Assembly (NCBI RefSeq): GCF_000220395.1
Contig: NW_004086274.1
Location: forward strand, 1-64,000
Length of the DNA stretch: 64,000 nucleotides
Origin: Ichthyophthirius multifiliis
Taxonomy: Eukaryota > Ciliophora > Oligohymenophorea > Hymenostomatida
Direction: 5' to 3'
Below are positions 58,860-64,000 of the stretch, piece by piece (the first letter of the stretch is position 1; every line of letters starts with the position of its first letter). The notes beneath the pieces were generated by a model. It did no database searches and had not been told where the DNA came from. It was given only the letters and a program-made list of their open reading frames with translations. Made by a program: the position numbers and the translations under genes.

Positions 58860-60105
58860 TTATTATTATTATTATTATTATTATTTNNNNNNNNNNNNNN
58901 NNNNNNNACAGGAGATTGGTCTGATTCTTACAAAAAAATGGACTCCTTAATTAAGGCAATAATTAAATTTAGTAGATTCTAATGATGGTACTTTTTGGAT
59001 GTCTATTTAGGATTTTTCTAAATATTTTGAAGGTATTTATTAATCTAATTTTTAAAATACACTTATTTTAAATATATATTTATCTTTTAATATATATTTT
59101 ATTTTTATCCCTAATTTTTATTATTTTAGGAATTGGTAATTGTAAAGTTAGAAAAGATTATTCTTATAATAGTATTTCTTGTGATTTAAGTTAAAGTAAT
59201 ATTAAATTAGTATAAATTAAGTTAAAATATTAAACTCATTGTTTTATATCTGTAAATTAGAAAGATAATCGCTTTTTTGATTAAAATTAAGGATAATAAT
59301 ATAAATATTCTTTAGTTAGATTAATGGTTTTTTAAACTATTAATTAAATTGAATATAAATTCATTGGAGCAGTTTTTGAATGTAATAGAAACGTTTAATT
59401 AGAATTTAATGGTCAAGGAGATTTTTTAATTATTACTTAAGTTTTTTGGGAATAAAATATATACAAAAATATATCTATAAGTCATTAAATAAAATATATA
59501 TATATATAAAAAAACAAAAGATTTTTATTAATATAAAATATAATAGGTTCTTATTCAGATAAAATTACATCTTTCTAATATATTTAAAATATAGACCCTT
59601 TAGATATTTTAAAAATCGGATTTAAATATTATTCTTTATCTACATAAGCTTAGAATGAAAGCAAATAAAAAATCACTATATATGATAAAAATAATATGAA
59701 CTGTCCTTTGATTGAAAAACGATATGGGTATAAATTTGGGTCTTTTTATATGTATTATAAAAATACAGAAGTTGATTAAATTCTTAAAGAAATTTTAAAA
59801 TTTAAAATTAAAGGATTAACCCCTGTTTTCCCTTTTGATACAAGTGAGGAATATAAAAAAAAGGAATATGAAATTCAAATAGAAATTATGGTGCCTTAAA
59901 ATAGAGAGTGTGTTATTTTGTTTGATTTTAATAATTTTGAAGAATATCATACTTCATATAGTATTAGTACTAGTTCGGTTATTTATTCAAATGATTACGT
60001 TAAAGAATAAAAAATTACTTTTAATGAATAAATTTTATTAAAAGTATTTTTTTTATTTTTTTTTGAAATATATTTTTTTAGTTAAAAATAAAAGAAATAA
60101 ATTGA
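57661..60105 (+). CDS. Calpain-like cysteine protease
   Basis: Starts at ATG 57661, ends at TGA 60103-60105. Calpain catalytic elements are present. WKRPSEFL and LFDVIEPDDIKQGLLGDCYL include the active-site Cys, and exon 1 is spliced to the GDCYLL exon. GLLSGHAYSILD carries the His and VKIRNPWG the Asn. KQPAFSRGQGDEIWVLLLEKAYAK is also typical. DGTFWMSIQDFSKYF continues the protease core, and a beta-rich C2-like (domain III) region follows from about 59150. No EF-hand domain is seen, so it is a non-classical calpain. Introns lie near 58112-58200, 58379-58425, 58786-58911 (containing the assembly gap), 59030-59130 and others. The frame needs one base fewer in the A7 run at 58932-58938, next to the gap. 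Confidence 0.85.
58810..58886. repeat. (TA)n followed by (TTA)n microsatellite
   Basis: About 23 TA units run directly into about 10 TTA units inside a calpain intron, ending at the assembly gap; the repeat probably caused the gap. Confidence 0.92.
58887..58907. other. Assembly gap (21 N)
   Basis: Run of N within the calpain intron, directly after the TTA repeat and three bases before the AG acceptor. Confidence 1.
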
Positions 60106-60127
60106 TAATTTTTAAGTAAAAAAAAAT

Positions 60128-60920
60128 ATGAGTTCTTTTCAAAGATTCTAAAAAATTAATTTAAATTCTATTGCAGGACAAAATTTAGGGATTACTTATG
60201 ATGAAAGTGTTATTTAAAATCTTAATATATAAAATAATATGGGAACTAATCAAGAAGGAAAAGAATAAAATGAAGAGATTTTAATAACGGATTTAGAAGG
60301 GGAAATTACCGATTTTTTTGAAAATAATTTAGGGAAATATAGTATTTTATTTATTTATTTATTTTTTATCTATTTATATATATAATAAAGTTAAATGTTG
60401 GGGTGTTTTAGTTATGTGGATAAATTTGCTGCTTTTTCCTATTTTTTTATTTTAATAATATGCTAAAAATATAAATTTAGATGTAATTTATTTTTTATAT
60501 TATTCTTTATATATATAAAAAAAGATTATAATTTCTATAAGTATAATGACTTTAATTAATACAGAAAAGTTAAGTGGATAATATATAAGATAAATAATAA
60601 ATGCTTTATATTTTTCGATTATTTTAGATATTTTATTCCTTTTAAATAAAGGAGAAAAACATTAGATTTTGACTGGGTAATCAGAAAACAAAGGGATATT
60701 TTATTTTAGTTTAGCTTTTGTATATTTTGGTGTTTTTTATAAGATAATTTTAGCTATTATTTATTTAAGAATTCTTAAATTCTATTAAAGTACTATTCCT
60801 TATATTTAATAAGGATATAGAGTAAATTTTATATTTTTTAAATCTGTTTTATAACATATTTATTTTATATAAATATATAAAAAAGAAATTAAGATATATT
60901 TTAAGAGATTTGTAAATTGA
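60128..60920 (+). CDS. Multi-pass membrane protein, hypothetical
   Basis: ATG 60128 (MSSFQRFQKINLNSIAGQN), intron 60342-60390, TGA 60918-60920; spliced length exactly 248 codons (247 aa). A polar N-terminus of about 75 residues precedes three to four membrane helices: CWGVLVMWINLLLFPIFLF, a stretch around VIYFLYYSLYIQKKIIISIS, LYFSIILDILFLL and IFYFSLAFVYFGVFYKIILA. A short basic tail follows. The family is not recognised. It begins only 22 nt after the calpain stop on the same strand, so the two genes have almost no intergenic space. Confidence 0.66.
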
Positions 60921-61232
60921 TAAAGCTATTTTATAAACTAAAAAAAAGTAATTTAGCTATAATAAAATATACAATAATTATAGGAAGCTTGATGAAAAAA
61001 AATATATAAATATTTAAATTTTATAAATAAATAAGATGTTTTTTTTTTTAAAAAAAAAAAATATGATTAGTTAATATTAATAAAAAATACATTTTCCCTA
61101 ATTTAATATGTAAATAAAATACTTTTAAATATTAAAAATATAAATTTATTTATATCATTTATTCATATTATAAATCACAAAAATAATCATTAAATAATAT
61201 TAATAAAATATTACAATCAGTTAAAAAAATAA

Positions 61233-61278
<46 letters not shown>

Positions 61279-61323
61279 TAATACAATGAAAAATCAAATA
61301 ATTAATAAAAAAACTTAAAAACT
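60921..61323. other. AT-rich intergenic
   Basis: Spacer containing a (TA)n run at about 61237-61276. No gene. Confidence 0.6.
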
Positions 61324-62642
61324 ATGAAATAATAAATTTTCGAAAATTTAAAAAAAATAAATTTAAGTCCAAATAAAAAACCAATAAATAATTTCCAATT
61401 TAAAAAATAAAAAATTGATAATACACAAATATAAGATCCATATAATTTATATTCTCCGTTAAAACCAGTAATATAGTTCAAATCAAAAAAAGAAAAAATA
61501 AGAAACTAAACTTTTTCAGAATATTTAAATGGAAAAATCAACGAGGAAGAGTTATTATATATCAGGAATTTTCCTACTTTATATGATGGGTTTCCAGAAC
61601 CAAAACTGTTTTATTTATAATTATATATATAGTAAGTTAAAGGTATTTAAAAAATTGAAGAAAATGGAAAAGATGGAGAATATGTAAACTCTGAATAGGA
61701 AGAAGATGATGAAGATGATTATTTTGATGATGAAGAGTTCAATAGAAAAATAAGTTTTTAAAGAAAATATAATGATTATGAAGGATTTAATTAAAAAGGG
61801 ATTTTTATGAATTAAATAAAAAGCAAAAAAAAGGTAAATTTTTAAATAGATAATAATAATGTTTAAAAAAAATCTGTAAAATAATAAAATTTGATTATTA
61901 ATAATCTTCGAAAAATAAGTGAAAAAAATAGATCTTTTAAAAATTTTAAAGAATAATTTAATGAAAAAATAACTTAAAAATAAATGTAAAATCACTTAAA
62001 TTTCTCACTAAAAAAACTAAAAAATGCAATTTCGAATAATGTTGCTTTTAGAAAAGGAGATGAAACAAATAATACGGGTAATTAAAAAATTTCTAATACT
62101 AAGTTTTTTTCGAATTTATCTCATATTAAAAATAATTATAAAGAAAAACTTGAAAATAAAGTATGAATTTACATATATATTATTATTAATAATTTTATTT
62201 GTTATATTTTACTTTTTTTAAATAAGGATATAAATAGTAAAGGTATTCATATTAATAAATCTTTAAGAAATTTAAGTATTATTTAATAAATTTCTGACGA
62301 TAAATATAATCTTGTTGATAATATTTTATAGTTAAAAAATGATCTTAAAAATGAGTTTAGTGCTTATAAACCTTTATATAAAAGATTTTTTGATGAAAAT
62401 GCAAATAAATTTATTTATAAATTATAAAATCCTTATGATTATAAATTGAGGCATAAAATTTTAAAAAGTGATAGTGAATATGATAAATTTATTTAGTCTT
62501 ATTTAAATAAATCTAATTCTGGCAAAAATAAAAAAAATAAAAAAAAAGATAAAACTAAATGTTCTCTAGATAATAAATCTGATAAAAATAAATAATCAAA
62601 AGAATTTATGTATATATAAAAATATATATAAATATATATATA

Positions 62643-62689
<47 letters not shown>

Positions 62690-63366
62690 TTAAATATTAT
62701 ATATTTTATTTAATATTTAGGTTTTAAGGTAGAGATTTTTTAGAATTAAATAAAGAATAAAATTAAACTGAAAAAATGTATATAAATTAAATAAGTGATT
62801 TATCTAATTTTCAAGATAAAAACATGATTTAGTCAATAAATAAAATATTTAATGGTTAAAAATAAATATTTGAACCAAAAAAAAATTATAAATAAATACT
62901 TTTAAAAATGCGTCAAGAAGAAAAAGACAAAAAAAAAGTCGGGAAAATGTTTTTTACTCCACGAAATATTCATTAAATCAATTAACCAAATAAATTTTTT
63001 ACCAAAAAATCGCATAAATACAACTATTCTTAGCCAAATTTGTAAAATATTAAATAAAATCTTAATCCTGATAAGAAACTCGAAAATTTAAAAAGTACAG
63101 GGTATTATATAATCAAAAGAAATTAAAGTCAATAAGGTGTTTCTAAATTTAAAGATTTGATAAGAGATGAGAGTGATGATAGCTAAAATGCTTCAAGAAC
63201 AGAAGCTAATTTGGAAAGTATTTACGGAGAAAGCATTTTTTTATAAAATAAATTGATTTCTGATAATTAAGATGGGCTTATAAGGAAATTAAAATAGTTA
63301 ATAAAATTAGAAGATTTAAAAAAAAATGCGTTAGAAGCTAATTTATATAAGTTGGAAAAATTATGA
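61324..63366 (+). CDS. Hypothetical acidic/basic low-complexity protein
   Basis: ATG 61324 to TGA 63364-63366 with introns 62161-62226 and 62610-62720; spliced length exactly 622 codons (621 aa). An acidic cluster (EEDDEDDYFDDEEF) lies near residue 130, and long Lys/Asn-rich stretches follow. The C-terminal helix (KQLIKLEDLKKNALEANLYK) is coiled-coil-like. A more ordered N-terminal block (LLYIRNFPTLYDGFPEPKLF) may be a short motif. No domain is recognised. Clean splice phases and the lack of TGA support a real gene. Confidence 0.66.
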
Positions 63367-64000
63367 ATTTTTTTTAATTTTTTATTTATTTATAATTATT
63401 ATTTTTTTTTTATTTTTTTTAGATAAAAGTTTTTAAATTTTATCATATTTTTTTTAAAAAAAATATTAAATTTATAATGAACAAATAAATAATAGATCAA
63501 AAAAATAATAATAAAAAAAAAGAATATGAATATATATAAAAATAAATATAAAATAAAAGAATATACGAATAGTAGAAATTAAAAAAAATAAGAATAGTTT
63601 AAAAATGAGGATTAATAATAAATTAAATAATTTAAATTGTTGTTTTTTTAAGGTATTTTATGTTAAAGCATTTATTTAACATGAATAAAAAATGATAAAA
63701 TATTAAAAATGAAGAAAATAATATATATTATTTATGAATAAAAGATCTTATTTTTATATTAAAACAATCTGAATTATATTTTTTTAAAAAAGAAACATAA
63801 AATAACGGATATATAATAATATCAAAAAAATATGAAAAAAAAGGAATTTATAATTAAATTAAAAAGCTTGGTTTATGTTTTCTGGAAATAAAATGAAAAT
63901 AAAACAAAAACAAAAGTTTTTTTAAAAAAAAGTAAAAAGAAATTATATATTTTCGCCTAAAAATACTTTTTTTTTTTCAAAAAAAAAAAAAAAATTTAAC
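63367..64000. other. AT-rich intergenic at window end
   Basis: No gene and no telomeric repeat. The window ends in poly-T and poly-A. Confidence 0.6.

Noticed and set aside
61621-61995. 124-aa hydrophobic minus-strand frame
   Set aside because: Antisense to a well-supported plus-strand exon (61324-63366); poly-Lys/Asn coding reads as Phe/Ile/Leu-rich on the other strand.

Overview
The window looks like a macronuclear scaffold of a ciliate. It is extremely AT-rich (roughly 85% by eye). Long reading frames are full of in-frame TAA and TAG where conserved proteins carry Gln, and they close only on TGA. Introns are short (about 44-124 nt), AT-rich and GT..AG. This combination is typical of oligohymenophorean ciliates. 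The base composition fits Ichthyophthirius multifiliis or a close hymenostome relative better than Tetrahymena or Paramecium. The organism call is an inference; the genetic code is read directly from the sequence. Because standard-code ORF calling breaks every gene at TAA/TAG, all genes below were rebuilt with UAA/UAG = Gln.

Layout. 1-4.2 kb: one arm of a 1.5-kb inverted duplication carrying a 414-aa unknown ORF, a decayed copy of the importin 3' end, and a secreted RNase T2. 5.5-13.6 kb: a small two-helix membrane protein and the complete spliceosomal PRPF8 gene with six introns. 15-19 kb: a CEP19-like centriolar protein and a long coiled-coil protein. 19-28.6 kb: an ANTH-like clathrin adaptor, a DHX35-type DEAH helicase, the N-terminal methyltransferase NTMT1 and an importin-7/8-type karyopherin. 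28.9-30.4 kb: the second arm of the inverted duplication. 32-36 kb: two unrecognised proteins. 36.6-40.1 kb: a head-to-head pair of paralogous condensation-domain-like (CoA-dependent acyltransferase fold) proteins. 41-45.8 kb: an FAD-dependent DAO-type oxidoreductase and an MFS sugar-porter-like carrier. 46-54.2 kb: a small hypothetical, a pseudokinase-MORN fusion, an Sfi1-like repeat protein and a complete Ser/Thr kinase, all on the minus strand. 56-63.4 kb: small hypotheticals, a calpain-like protease, a multi-pass membrane protein only 22 nt downstream of it, and an acidic/basic unknown protein.

Functional themes. No operon or defence/secretion island is visible, as expected for a eukaryote. 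The content is housekeeping RNA processing (PRPF8, DHX35), nuclear transport and protein modification (importin, NTMT1), cilium/basal-body and cortex biology (CEP19, Sfi1-like, MORN-pseudokinase) and lineage-specific accessory genes (condensation-like pair, duplicated 414-aa family).

Data quality. There is a 21-N gap at 58887-58907. At least six otherwise intact genes need a one-base correction in or near A/T homopolymers to stay in frame. Frameshifts here should be treated first as possible sequencing errors.
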